Part shown: piece after piece, positions 8,269 to 16,533 of the stretch
Layout: each line of letters begins with the position of its first letter
Position numbering within the stretch: the first letter of the stretch is position 1
DNA from: Paenibacillus sp. IHBB 10380
GTDB taxonomy: Bacteria; Bacillota; Bacilli; Paenibacillales; Paenibacillaceae
DNA: 64,000 nt
Direction of reading: 5' to 3'
Assembly: GCF_000949425.1 (NCBI RefSeq)
Contig: NZ_CP010976.1
Coordinates: forward strand, 1,798,001 to 1,862,000
Position numbers and translations under genes: made by a program
The notes under the pieces: generated by a model
Databases searched by the model: none
What the model was told of the DNA's origin: nothing
Seen by the model: only the letters and a program-made list of their open reading frames with translations

Positions 8269-9612
8269 TTATTCCTTTATGTTTTTCTTCCATTTTCTCC
8301 TTATTAGTAGCGTAACAATCGTAATTAGGAGAAGAAAGCCGAGACTTACAAAGAAACCAGGACGACTAGTATGGTGAAACAATGAACCACTAATAGCGGT
8401 AAGGAGTATGAGCATACCGAGAAACCGTTTCATTTTGCCCCACTTCGTCAATTGTAATATGCTACCTGATGTGATGAGAATGAAAAACCAGTTGTAAAGC
8501 AACATTAAACCAGCAGCAGTCGTGATATACACATACACTTTTCCAGGCAACAGCATAGCACATACAATCGATAGGATTAGCGCAGCGGTTGTTAATCCAA
8601 TAGCAAAGAGAGGACGATTCTTCGTTTTCTTAGCAAAGAGTGAGGGAGCGTCATCATCTTCCGCTAATGTAACGAGCATGCTGGTTACGGCAAATAGAGA
8701 AGCGACCATGGTAGAGAACCCAGCAATGATCAGAATTCCAATAAAAAGATGTGGCACAAAAGGTAGTTCATATTGATGGAGAGCTTGCAGAAATGGGCTT
8801 TCTTTCGTGTTTAGGGTTTTCCATGAAATCATAATAATCGTGAGTGTAAGTGAAACTACATAAATAATGGCGATTAAACTTAACATAACTCTTCCTGATT
8901 TTGGAGCGTCTTTGGGCTCTTGAAGGCGGATAGCCATGATACCCATAATCTCAATTCCTCCAAAAGCATAAAAAGCAAAGAGCAGGGATGACCATAATCC
9001 GATGAACCCTTTTTCAAAAAATGTGTCGAACGGAAATGAAGGGTTAGACTTACCTTGTCCCAGAACACCACATAAAGCGAGCACGCCGAGCACGATAAAC
9101 ATGATGATAGCGGACACTTTGATGATGGCAAATACATTCTCCATACGTTCGAAACCTTTCGTACCTGCGAATATGATCGCTAACCCTAAAATGGCAAATA
9201 CAGAGGCCAAAACCCACATCGGAATGTTTGGGAACCAAAAGCGAGAAAACAAGGATAAGGCAGTTAATTGACTGCCCGTTATCAATAATTCGGAGGACCA
9301 ATAAACCCATCCGCTACTAAAGCCAGCCCAACGGCCATAAGCTTGTTTAGCATATGAACGAAAAGATCCCTTAACTGGATGTTCAGCAGTCATTTGTGCA
9401 AGAACGTCGAAGACGAGATAAGTGCCAATTGCAGCTATAACGAAAGAAATCAATACGGAAGGCCCACCAATTGTGATTGCTAACCCTGCCCCTAAGAAAT
9501 AACCTGTTCCAATGGTACAAGCAACACCGAGAAGAGATAATTGCCACCAACGAAGTTTGTTTTCATGATCACTAGATGTTTGATTGTTATGTGGATTGTT
9601 ATTCCTGGGCAT
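8269..9612 (-). CDS. APC-superfamily amino acid permease
   Basis: A 447-residue integral membrane protein with roughly 12 hydrophobic helices. The first helix carries the APC signature around GVACTIGTGYFLGAGLAI (residues about 29-46), the glycine-rich unwound segment that binds the amino acid carboxylate. The hydrophilic N-terminus is rich in Asn and Gln, and the C-terminus ends in a basic tail. AAGGAG lies upstream of the ATG at 9612. The short upstream region shows no T-box leader, so specificity cannot be inferred from regulation. It resembles YvbW/YdgF-type permeases of B. subtilis. Confidence 0.88.
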   Translation of the reverse strand: MPRNNNPHNNQTSSDHENKLRWWQLSLLGVACTIGTGYFLGAGLAITIGGPSVLISFVIAAIGTYLVFDVLAQMTAEHPVKGSFRSYAKQAYGRWAGFSSGWVYWSSELLITGSQLTALSLFSRFWFPNIPMWVLASVFAILGLAIIFAGTKGFERMENVFAIIKVSAIIMFIVLGVLALCGVLGQGKSNPSFPFDTFFEKGFIGLWSSLLFAFYAFGGIEIMGIMAIRLQEPKDAPKSGRVMLSLIAIIYVVSLTLTIIMISWKTLNTKESPFLQALHQYELPFVPHLFIGILIIAGFSTMVASLFAVTSMLVTLAEDDDAPSLFAKKTKNRPLFAIGLTTAALILSIVCAMLLPGKVYVYITTAAGLMLLYNWFFILITSGSILQLTKWGKMKRFLGMLILLTAISGSLFHHTSRPGFFVSLGFLLLITIVTLLIRRKWKKNIKE

Positions 9613-9715
9613 TTACATAGTTCTCCTTTAGGTTAGAAAAACACACCTTCCATCATGCAAGTTACAGCTTATTTTAATTTGCTCTTAATGGTGAGAAATA
9701 TACAGGATCAACAAA

Positions 9716-10200
9716 ATGACGGTGCTCGGGGATTGGAACCAGAGTATATTCATTCATGATAAGGCAAGCGCTAGCATAGGCACATTGAATTCGTTATATG
9801 GGGATAAGGTCACTGAGACTTTCATATTAACGCGAAGCTATCGCTCGGCACGGCAAATAGTCGAGTTTACGCATGCATTAATCGAAGGAGGGGAGACGAT
9901 TGAACCGTTCAACCGAGAAGGCAAAAAAGCAACCTTAAAGCAATTAGCCGATACAACGGAACTTGTATGCAAAGTTGCAGAAAGCGTTCAAGACTTTCAG
10001 GTGGAAGGGTATAGGACGATTGCGGTTATATGCAAAACAGCGAATGAGAGCAAAGAAGCTTACGAAGCATTGAAGGACATGATTAAGGTGAGGCTGATTG
10101 GGAAAGAAACGGATTCCTTTCAGGCAGGTATACTGCTATCTAGCCAAAGGAATAGAATTTGATGCTGTTGTTATTTTTAACGCTTCTCAAACGCATCTAA
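9716..10200 (+). pseudogene. Internal fragment of a HelD-like superfamily I helicase, frameshifted
   Basis: The frame opens with MTVLGDWNQSIFIHD, the motif III region of UvrD/HelD-type ATPases (LGD.NQSIY), and continues through FILTRSYRSARQIVEF, a canonical helicase motif IV. Near 10135 the frame breaks. The next conserved stretch, LAKGIEFDAVVIFNASQ, is read in a different frame and homology ends near 10200. The Walker A half and the C-terminus are both missing. HelD recycles stalled RNA polymerase in Gram-positives. The fragment stops about 20 bases before a dif-like site at 10220. Confidence 0.8.
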
Positions 10201-10219
10201 TGAATGTTAATTGTAATTT

Positions 10220-10247
10220 AGTTTACATAAAAATAATTATGTAAACT
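10220..10247. repeat. dif-like 28-bp site A (11-6-11)
   Basis: Left arm AGTTTACATAA (10220-10230), spacer AAATAA (10231-10236), right arm TTATGTAAACT (10237-10247). The arms are perfect inverted copies. As I recall the B. subtilis dif site, its XerD-binding arm is exactly TTATGTAAACT; here both arms are of that type. The arms are identical to those of site B at 12013. Confidence 0.65.
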
Positions 10248-10292
10248 CATGTTCGCTAGAATCTTTTTTTGAGATAACTCAGAGCAACGTCT

Positions 10293-10338
10293 AACACTAA
10301 AGGGTATCCTCCATTAATGGAAGATACCCTTTAGTGTT
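10293..10338. terminator. 16-bp hairpin at the 3' end of the MFS gene
   Basis: AACACTAAAGGGTATC (10293-10308) pairs perfectly with GATACCCTTTAGTGTT (10323-10338). It lies just beyond the stop of the minus-strand transporter. The T-run is weak in both directions, so it may act as terminator or as mRNA 3' protection. Confidence 0.65.
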
Positions 10339-10348
10339 GTTATCAAAA

Positions 10349-11569
10349 TTATCCACTTACCTCTTTATCTTTAGGTAGAAATATCGCTAAAATACCGAGT
10401 AACGGTAGGTAGGCTGAGAGATTCATAATAAAATCGATACTTGTCTGATCTGCTACCTTACCCATGACGGCGGAACCTAGTCCACCAAGACCGAAGGCTA
10501 ATCCGAAAAATAGTCCCGAAATTAAACCGATTTTATTAGGTAATAGTTCCTGAGCATAGACTACAATAATCGAAAAAGCTGACGATAATACAAAGCCTGC
10601 ACAAATACTAAGCAAGGTAACGTAGACTAAGGAAACATGTGGCAGTAAAAGAGAGAAGGGGGCAGTTCCTAAGATAGACAACCAAATAATATTACGTCGC
10701 CCGAATCGATCAGATAATGGGCCTCCTATAAAGGTACCTGCTGCTGATGCTGCTAGAAAGGCGAATAAAAACCACTGTGCGTGCTGTACCGTCATCCCGA
10801 ATTTATCAATTAAGAAGAATGTGTAATAGGAAGAAATACTCGATATGTACACATGCTTGGAGAAAACAAGAAATACAAGGATGACGATAGCCCATATGAC
10901 TTGTGAGCGACTTAATCCCGTCTTAGAGGTTTCTGTCGTTTTAGTCTTTTTGATGGAGCGTGTGATCACAGGTTGAATACTATACCATTTCGCAACGTAA
11001 TATTGGATCGCAATGGCAGCAACGGCAGCTATCGTAAACCAAATCACGCCGAACTGTCCTAAATGGACAAAAATGAGTGCCGTCATGATGGGGCCTAACG
11101 AAGATCCAATATTTCCCCCAACTTGGAAAATCGACTGTGATAGACCTCTTCTGCCTCCACTAGCTAAATAGGCAACACGAGATGATTCTGGGTGAAAAAT
11201 AGCTGAGCCAATACCCATCGCAATGACTGCAAGCACAACAATGAGGAAATTAGGAGCTACGGATAAAGCTATGATTCCGAGTAAGGTAAAGCATACGCCA
11301 AAAGGTAATATGTAAGGTCGCGGTCGAATGTCTGAATATATCCCTACAACAGGTTGCAACATAGACGCTGTAATATTCATAGCGAATGCAATTAAACCGA
11401 TTTGACTGAACGTTAAGTTCATGGAATCTTTAATGATGGGAAATAGGGCAGAGACGGTTGATTGCATAGAGTCATTCAATAAATGAACAATACTGATAGC
11501 AAACAGAATCGGATATACGGTTGTTGAAGGTGAAGCAATAGGTGCTGTCTGTGTGTCTGATCTGGCCAA
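10349..11569 (-). CDS. MFS efflux transporter, fosmidomycin-resistance (Fsr) type
   Basis: A 406-residue major facilitator with 12 predicted helices. The region AIFHPESSRVAYLASGGRRGLSQ matches the signature of Fsr-like MFS exporters, and GPLSDRFGRRNI is the A-like motif of the second half. The Fsr family exports antibiotics such as fosmidomycin; the real substrate is unknown. Start is TTG at 11569 because AGGAGG sits 8 bases upstream; an in-frame ATG at 11632 lacks a site. It lies between dif-like sites A and B and is transcribed leftwards as a single gene. Confidence 0.88.
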   Translation of the reverse strand: MARSDTQTAPIASPSTTVYPILFAISIVHLLNDSMQSTVSALFPIIKDSMNLTFSQIGLIAFAMNITASMLQPVVGIYSDIRPRPYILPFGVCFTLLGIIALSVAPNFLIVVLAVIAMGIGSAIFHPESSRVAYLASGGRRGLSQSIFQVGGNIGSSLGPIMTALIFVHLGQFGVIWFTIAAVAAIAIQYYVAKWYSIQPVITRSIKKTKTTETSKTGLSRSQVIWAIVILVFLVFSKHVYISSISSYYTFFLIDKFGMTVQHAQWFLFAFLAASAAGTFIGGPLSDRFGRRNIIWLSILGTAPFSLLLPHVSLVYVTLLSICAGFVLSSAFSIIVVYAQELLPNKIGLISGLFFGLAFGLGGLGSAVMGKVADQTSIDFIMNLSAYLPLLGILAIFLPKDKEVSG

Positions 11570-11670
11570 AACGAATACCTCCTGAATGATGTTACATTTA
11601 CCTATTATCCTTAAAATCGTTGTTTTTGTCACTCATTATATTTAGTGATATACGAATTTCATAAGTTAAA

Positions 11671-11702
11671 AAACAGCGTATAACATAAATTATACGCTGT
11701 TT
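11671..11702 (-). terminator. Hairpin with minus-strand T-run (also 11-6-11 in layout)
   Basis: AAACAGCGTATAA (11671-11683) pairs with TTATACGCTGTTT (11690-11702) around a 6-base loop. On the minus strand a run of six Ts follows, so it is a good terminator for the lactonase gene upstream. The inner 11-6-11 geometry, with arms ending TATAA/TTATA, also recalls a dif XerC arm; see findings. Confidence 0.7.
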
Positions 11703-12001
11703 CGATTGTGAGCAATCAGAATGCTCATCGTCGGACAAGAGATAAGCTTATTCGGTGCAAAAATAAGTATATAAATACAAATACTAGATGTATAAATTGA
11801 TGGCTATTTTCTTTGATTAAAATTGGAGATAAGAAAGTGGGTTAGAGATTCAAAATATCGAAAAGACTTAATAGAGAATTTCAGATTAGGGGGAACGAGA
11901 AGAAGGGGTAGCGAAGATGAGAAGTTCTGAATTTTAGGAATAAAAGGAAGTCGTATATTCTCATAAGTCATTCGTAATAATTTTGAGCATATAAGTAAAA
12001 C
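11703..12001. other. Intergenic region, no gene recognised
   Basis: About 300 AT-rich bases between the hairpin at 11671 and the 50-bp palindrome at 12002. A minus-strand frame of 68 codons exists here, but it has no ribosome binding site or recognisable family and is not called. Confidence 0.45.
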
Positions 12002-12051
12002 GAACAACATAAAGTTTACATAATATATATTATGTAAACTTTATGTTGTTC
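12002..12051. repeat. 50-bp perfect palindrome containing dif-like site B (12013-12040)
   Basis: The two 25-base halves are exact reverse complements with no loop. The core at 12013-12040 has left arm AGTTTACATAA, spacer TATATA and right arm TTATGTAAACT. Spacer plus right arm (17 bases) match the B. subtilis dif site as I recall it; the left arm is a second XerD-type arm instead of the XerC arm. Outside the core, AACAACATAA and its complement TTATGTTGTT extend the symmetry. Confidence 0.7.
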
Positions 12052-12073
12052 CGATCTCAATTTATAGGGATGA

Positions 12074-12829
12074 TCAAAGAAATTCGGGAAAAGTCCGCTG
12101 TTGTTTTGCTTGTTCCAGATCATGTCCAAAGAAAATAAGTGAAGGTCGTATCTCTTGTGCTTTTTGTTTCATATTACGGATCGACTGTATTGCCAATTCA
12201 AAATCAGACGAAGCGAAGGGGACTAGATGTTCATAATTTTCTTGGGTATAGGCGAGATCAATCGTAAGTAATACCGGACCGGACTTCTCTGTAGTGACAA
12301 GTACAGACTGGTGTCCTGGCGAATGGCCTGGAGTAAATAATAACTGGATACCTGGCGCAACTTCATAATCTCCTTCAATTGGATGATATTGCAAATCCGG
12401 TTGAATACACTCAGGTGGAGCATAGTTTGGATTATTAATAGCTGCTTCCAGCTCTGCTTTTTGCACATAAATAGGTGTATTCGGAAAATAAGGGTTGCCT
12501 CCTGCGTGATCCATATGTAGATGAGAATTAATCACGGCTTGAATATCACTAATCTCGTAACCGGCCTTTTTGATGAGGTTTCTTATATGATCTTTTTGCT
12601 CCATTTCGGGAAGGAATTGGCCTTCTAAGGGAGTTCCATTAAAATAATCCGGATTCCCAATAAACGAATCTGGCATTCCAGTATCGACTATAATGGGTCC
12701 ATCCTTAGTCTCAAGCAGAAAGGACCAGATCGGGAGTTTGACCATCCTACCGGGTGAAAGATTCACATTTAGCGCAGAGTGATCTAAAAATAGATATCCT
12801 GACGGTAACCAGTGCAATTTTTTTATCAT
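12074..12829 (-). CDS. aiiA: AiiA-type N-acyl homoserine lactonase
   Basis: A metallo-beta-lactamase-fold enzyme that hydrolyses the lactone ring of acyl-homoserine lactone signals (quorum quenching). It follows Bacillus AiiA almost end to end. All zinc ligands are visible: SHLHMDHAGG gives H103, H105, D107 and H108; TPGHSPGH gives H169; TIDLAYT gives D191 and catalytic Y194; FFGHD gives H236. With the start at the ATG at 12829 the protein has 251 residues, against 250 for AiiA. A longer frame from 12874 adds 15 residues that AiiA lacks. It lies between dif-like sites B and C and is transcribed away from the recombinase gene. Confidence 0.92.
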   Translation of the reverse strand: MIKKLHWLPSGYLFLDHSALNVNLSPGRMVKLPIWSFLLETKDGPIIVDTGMPDSFIGNPDYFNGTPLEGQFLPEMEQKDHIRNLIKKAGYEISDIQAVINSHLHMDHAGGNPYFPNTPIYVQKAELEAAINNPNYAPPECIQPDLQYHPIEGDYEVAPGIQLLFTPGHSPGHQSVLVTTEKSGPVLLTIDLAYTQENYEHLVPFASSDFELAIQSIRNMKQKAQEIRPSLIFFGHDLEQAKQQRTFPEFL

Positions 12830-13293
12830 TGGATATTCACTGCCTTTCTTGGAATGATGATTAGGGTACTTCATTTACCTATATTTAGTATGTTAATTAA
12901 TTACATAATAACATACTTTTATTGTAAATGATCGTTTATTGGATGTCATTGGCTGGAATCAATTTTCTGCATATTACATCGGTTAATTCTAAAATTTGTC
13001 ACATTATAAAACCGCTGAATTCTCTTGAATGAGTGTAGAAAATCTAACAGTTGCATATGTGAATTAAGAAGTAAGCAAACAACCACAATAGACCTTGTCT
13101 TTCAAGGAACTTCGTGCGGTTGGTTGGCGTTTATCTACTTTCCTTGTCATTTGTTCTAGAGTATCAGATAATAGATTCATTGAAAAAATAGAATGATCGG
13201 AATCATATCCATACGATAAACCGATGATCTTTCCTAATTAGGAGGTCCATACTCGGTACATAGGTTGTCATAAACTAGGGGAGGGGCGATGGC
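12830..13293. other. Divergent intergenic region with an imperfect stem-loop
   Basis: Separates aiiA from the recombinase and must hold both promoters. CCTTG (13093-13097) pairs with CAAGG (13103-13107), nested in a looser pairing of CAAACAACC with GGTTGGTTG. The half-site AATTACATAA near 12899 resembles one dif arm. No ORF is seen. Confidence 0.4.
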
Positions 13294-14229
13294 GTGAACG
13301 ATCTGAATGAAGACTACGACGAAGAACTGGATGCTTTTCTGATCTGGATGAAGGATGCCGGCTACACCTCCTATACGCAGAAGTCCTATCTGGCTGACGT
13401 GAGGCAGTTTCTGGAAAGCCTGAATGGCAAGAAGCTGGAAGCTGTTAAAAAGCTGCATGTGGTATCTTTTCTTTCCTCTGTACGTGAGCGTGGGGTAAGC
13501 GACACTACACGTAACCGTAAACATGCTTCAGTTAGCTGTTTCTTCAAAGCGCTGATTGAACTAGAGCTCCATACAGGGAATCCTGCGGAAGGAATTAAGA
13601 AGTCGAAGACTGATAAGAACCGTGCCCCTGTGTTTCTCGATGAAAGTGACTTAGCTAACTTTATACATTCTATTGAAGGAAAGTACAAGCTGAGGAATAC
13701 AGCTATTTTTCTCCTTATGGGTTATATGGGGCTTCGTGTAGGTGAAGTGAATGCCTTGAATGTCAATGATTTCAATCCAGAGAGAAGCACGCTTGCCGTA
13801 TTTGGTAAAGGGCGTAAGTGGCGAACACTTCCAGTTCCTGAATTTGTGAACAATATATTGCAACAAGCTTTAGCGGAGAGGTTAGAACCATGGCGAGCGA
13901 AGGAAGATGGAATGTTCGTATCCCAAAAAGGGCGGAGACTTTCCATACGTAATATTCAGCAGATTGCTGCTGACTCTTTTGACCATTTTCAAAGTGGAAC
14001 GCCTCAATTTCAAAGAATCCCTTATTCGAGCCATAAGCTACGACATTCTTTTGCCACTATGTTACTACGTAAAGGTGCTGACCTGCGCACGGTGCAGGAG
14101 TTACTTGGGCATTCCTCAATTCAAACAACGACTGTGTATACACATATTACGAGTCGTGAGAAGGAAGAGGCCATGGCTAGATTGAGCGTAGAGCTTCCTA
14201 TATTACAGTCTAATCATTCTAATAAATAG
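13294..14229 (+). CDS. XerC/XerD-like tyrosine recombinase
   Basis: A 311-residue site-specific recombinase with an N-terminal SAM-like core-binding domain (residues about 8-95) and a C-terminal catalytic domain. The full active site is visible: R148 (MGLRVGEVN), K172 (GKGRKWR), H247 and R250 ([10 protein letters not shown]), H273 (LGHSS) and the nucleophile Y282 (TVYTH). Length and layout match XerC/XerD/CodV rather than longer phage integrases. Start is GTG at 13294 after a GGGGAGGGG purine run. Its 5' part uses more GC-rich codons (CTG, GGC) than neighbouring genes. It lies between dif-like sites B and C and ends 15 bases before site C, suggesting it acts on these sites (inference). Confidence 0.9.
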   Translation: MNDLNEDYDEELDAFLIWMKDAGYTSYTQKSYLADVRQFLESLNGKKLEAVKKLHVVSFLSSVRERGVSDTTRNRKHASVSCFFKALIELELHTGNPAEGIKKSKTDKNRAPVFLDESDLANFIHSIEGKYKLRNTAIFLLMGYMGLRVGEVNALNVNDFNPERSTLAVFGKGRKWRTLPVPEFVNNILQQALAERLEPWRAKEDGMFVSQKGRRLSIRNIQQIAADSFDHFQSGTPQFQRIPYSSHKLRHSFATMLLRKGADLRTVQELLGHSSIQTTTVYTHITSREKEEAMARLSVELPILQSNHSNK

Positions 14230-14244
14230 TTTGGTTAGAGTCAT

Positions 14245-14272
14245 GGTTAACATAACTAATATTATGTAATCT
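14245..14272. repeat. dif-like 28-bp site C (11-6-11, degenerate)
   Basis: Left arm GGTTAACATAA (14245-14255), spacer CTAATA (14256-14261), right arm TTATGTAATCT (14262-14272). The inner 6 bases of the left arm (ACATAA) and inner 8 of the right arm (TTATGTAA) equal those of sites A and B; the outer bases differ. It starts 15 bases after the recombinase stop codon. Confidence 0.55.
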
Positions 14273-14390
14273 TAAAATCGTGCGCTAATTCTTTTCGCTC
14301 AATAGAAAGGCGGAATTCCGTGCTAAGGGATTTCTGTGAAATACGGTTTTTCAACGTCGAATTATTCAGAAAAGGGAGGCGTTCATAGTT

Positions 14391-14477
14391 ATGAAGGACA
14401 CGGATAAAATTTACAATACCGCCGTTGAGGTGACACTAGAGGTCATCGGTGGGAAATGGAAGCGTAGATTGCAATAA
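14391..14477 (+). pseudogene. N-terminal stub of an HxlR-family regulator
   Basis: ATG at 14391, with AAAGGGAGG upstream, encodes 28 residues: MKDTDKIYNTAVEVTLEVIG, then GKWKRRLQ and a stop. The VEVTLEVIGGKWK segment is the hallmark start of HxlR winged-helix regulators, where it is normally preceded by a redox-active Cys, here apparently lost. The DNA-binding body is missing. The junction lies where the opposite-strand SDR pseudogene begins, so a deletion probably fused the two. Confidence 0.75.
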
Positions 14478-15033
14478 CCATGGCAAGATTCATTGGATTA
14501 CCAAGAGAGAAGCCGCATACGACAGAGGGACGGAGCGCAGACCACGTCCAGGTTTTTCCTTTTTGCCGTTTTTCTAGAAAATTTTGCTGATCGACATTAA
14601 ATTCGGGTGGCATATGGTGAGCATCTGTCTCACGGGCCGGAGTCTTGAATGGACCTAGATGTGCGCCGTACACCTTGTAACCTTGCATCAGACTGATATG
14701 TTTCAGACCAGGTGGATCGCTTCGACTACGTTCACTAGCATGGCTAGATTGGGTGGAACAAGTTCTGCCCAAGTGGGTCGGTCCTGGTAGGCGGCATAGA
14801 AGATATGTGTAACTTCAGTTAGATTACTTAATTTTTTGATACTATCTTCTTTATCGAGTAGATCGACCACGACATATCGGATACGGTCTTTGGACTCTCC
14901 GCTACGACGCGATATGCCGATTACGTCCCAAATCGTTAAGAGTTGCAAGGTGTTCGATGAGGTTGCGACCAATAACGCCATTGGCGCCAACGACCAATGC
15001 AACTTTCCTAGTTGCTGTGTTGTCATTATTCAT
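14478..15033 (-). pseudogene. Frameshifted and truncated SDR (NAD-dependent epimerase, VEP1-like)
   Basis: Read leftwards from ATG 15033 (AAGGAG upstream): RKVALVVGANGVIGRNLIEH gives the Rossmann G-x-x-G-x-x-G loop. Homology then continues in a second frame (WDVIGISRRSGESKDRIRYV, VVDLLDKEDSIKKLSNLTEV, THIFYAAYQDRPTWAELVPP) and in a third (YKVYGAHLGPFKTPARETDA, RPSVVCGFSLGN). At least two frameshifts separate these pieces and the C-terminus is cut off near 14478. The layout suits an atypical extended SDR of the PRISE/VEP1 group. It is clearly dead. Confidence 0.75.
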
Positions 15034-15253
15034 AGTGCTTCAACTCCTTATGTGAGTAGTTGGGAAGTAAGCACTTTGAAGTACTATAGGCACCTTTAGG
15101 TAATCCAACACAGTTTAATGAAACATACTATCTACTATATTAATCATTGGAATCGTGGCAAACATATTGTAAAAAAAGTTTGCGGTTTATCAGTGGATGA
15201 AATATGCTGTAATACTAAAGTATGATCGAACGCGAGTAAAAGGAGTTTTTGGG

Positions 15254-16345
15254 ATGAAATTTGATGTGCAATATTTATCTTTTTTTGTAATAAAGGTAGA
15301 AAGTAAGGAAGGGCAGACTGATAAATCTTATAAGCATTATCAGACCATGGATGGATATGAATATCTAGACAGCGATATTAAGAAGTTTTTGGATGGTGAG
15401 TTTACTAGGATTAGTAAGCGTAAGGTAGAGAAGAACCCGAATACGGAACAATCTCCTACCAAAATTGGCCGTTTCATCGTTGAACCTGGTCATGAACTCA
15501 CCAGTAATCCGAACTTTAATATGTTGGTTCGTCTGCGCACAGTAGATGACAAAGATGATTACAAGAATGCCTGTGATGATCTAGTGAGAATTTATTTGGA
15601 TACCAGCTCCGTACGAGGTGGCGCTTTAATTATCGTTCAAGCGGCGCTGACAACTCATCCGGAAGATCCTTTTATTTTCGTACTAAAATGTGATTTCGAG
15701 AATAAAATCGCTAGGATATCTGAGAAAAATCTAGTTAGAGAAATTGAGATGGCTATTAGTGCACGTAATATGAAATCTATTCAATATCCATATATGCCTG
15801 AAGAAGGATTGTTTGAGGAATGGGAATTGAAGATCCATCAGTCATCTCATGCTAGATACTTTGAAGAATTTTTGAAATTTATCACCTACGAGCAATCCAT
15901 TCCTGAAATTGTGAATGAGCATGTGATGGAATTTGTACAGACGTATGTAGAGAACAAATGGCCTGATGCTAGTCATGAAGAGCGCCATCAAGAAGAGCGA
16001 GAGCTAGAACTGTGGGCAGCAAGTGACAAACGGACGTTGCAGGAAAAATGGGAGCCAGATCAAGTCGTAGAGGCTGCTAGCCGAATTGTTGACATTAAAC
16101 CCGAAATTGAAATCAAATTTAAGCTGGGAGATACTTATATCAAAGGATTTCTAGCGGATTATGGCAATAAAATTCATCTCACGAAATTACGTGATGGGTA
16201 TGCGGTTGTGATTGAAGGCGATGCCTTCACCTTCGATAAAAGCTATTCACCTGTAGAATTACTTCAACCTGAGAGCTTCCGGTCAGTAGCTGAAAGATTG
16301 CTTCAATCTCAGAATGAAGAATTACATGAAGAAGATGATCAATAG
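15254..16345 (+). CDS. DUF3900 domain protein
   Basis: A 363-residue protein that I match to the Bacillales DUF3900 group from its opening (FDVQYLSFFVIKVESKEGQ) and conserved middle (RFIVEPGHELTSNPNFNMLV). The central stretch is mixed alpha/beta, residues 220-290 are rich in charged helix (HEERHQEERELELWAASDK) and the C-terminus is acidic. No signal peptide or membrane helix is present, so it should be cytoplasmic. AAAAGGAG lies 8 bases before ATG 15254, preferred over an upstream ATG at 15197. It is monocistronic. Function is unknown. Confidence 0.65.
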   Translation: MKFDVQYLSFFVIKVESKEGQTDKSYKHYQTMDGYEYLDSDIKKFLDGEFTRISKRKVEKNPNTEQSPTKIGRFIVEPGHELTSNPNFNMLVRLRTVDDKDDYKNACDDLVRIYLDTSSVRGGALIIVQAALTTHPEDPFIFVLKCDFENKIARISEKNLVREIEMAISARNMKSIQYPYMPEEGLFEEWELKIHQSSHARYFEEFLKFITYEQSIPEIVNEHVMEFVQTYVENKWPDASHEERHQEERELELWAASDKRTLQEKWEPDQVVEAASRIVDIKPEIEIKFKLGDTYIKGFLADYGNKIHLTKLRDGYAVVIEGDAFTFDKSYSPVELLQPESFRSVAERLLQSQNEELHEEDDQ

Positions 16346-16396
16346 ACTCAAATGGTATTCTGTAACCAAGGAATAATAATTTAATATCAGCTCATT

Positions 16397-16429
16397 AATA
16401 CCTCTTATTTGCTCTGTTTAAGAGGTATT
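16397..16429 (+). terminator. Hairpin after the DUF3900 gene
   Basis: AATACCTCTTA (16397-16407) pairs with TAAGAGGTATT (16419-16429). The T-run after it is short. Confidence 0.6.
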
Positions 16430-16533
16430 TGGTGATAGCATTGAACAATGACTTTGTTTTGTTATTATTTCAATGTATAATCAACTATATGTAATTATTT
16501 ATATCATCATTATTAAAAGGAGAAGATGTAGTA

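Noticed and set aside
11804-12010. Minus-strand frame of 68 codons between the MFS and aiiA genes
   Set aside because: No ribosome binding site and no protein-like character; its start falls inside the 50-bp palindrome.
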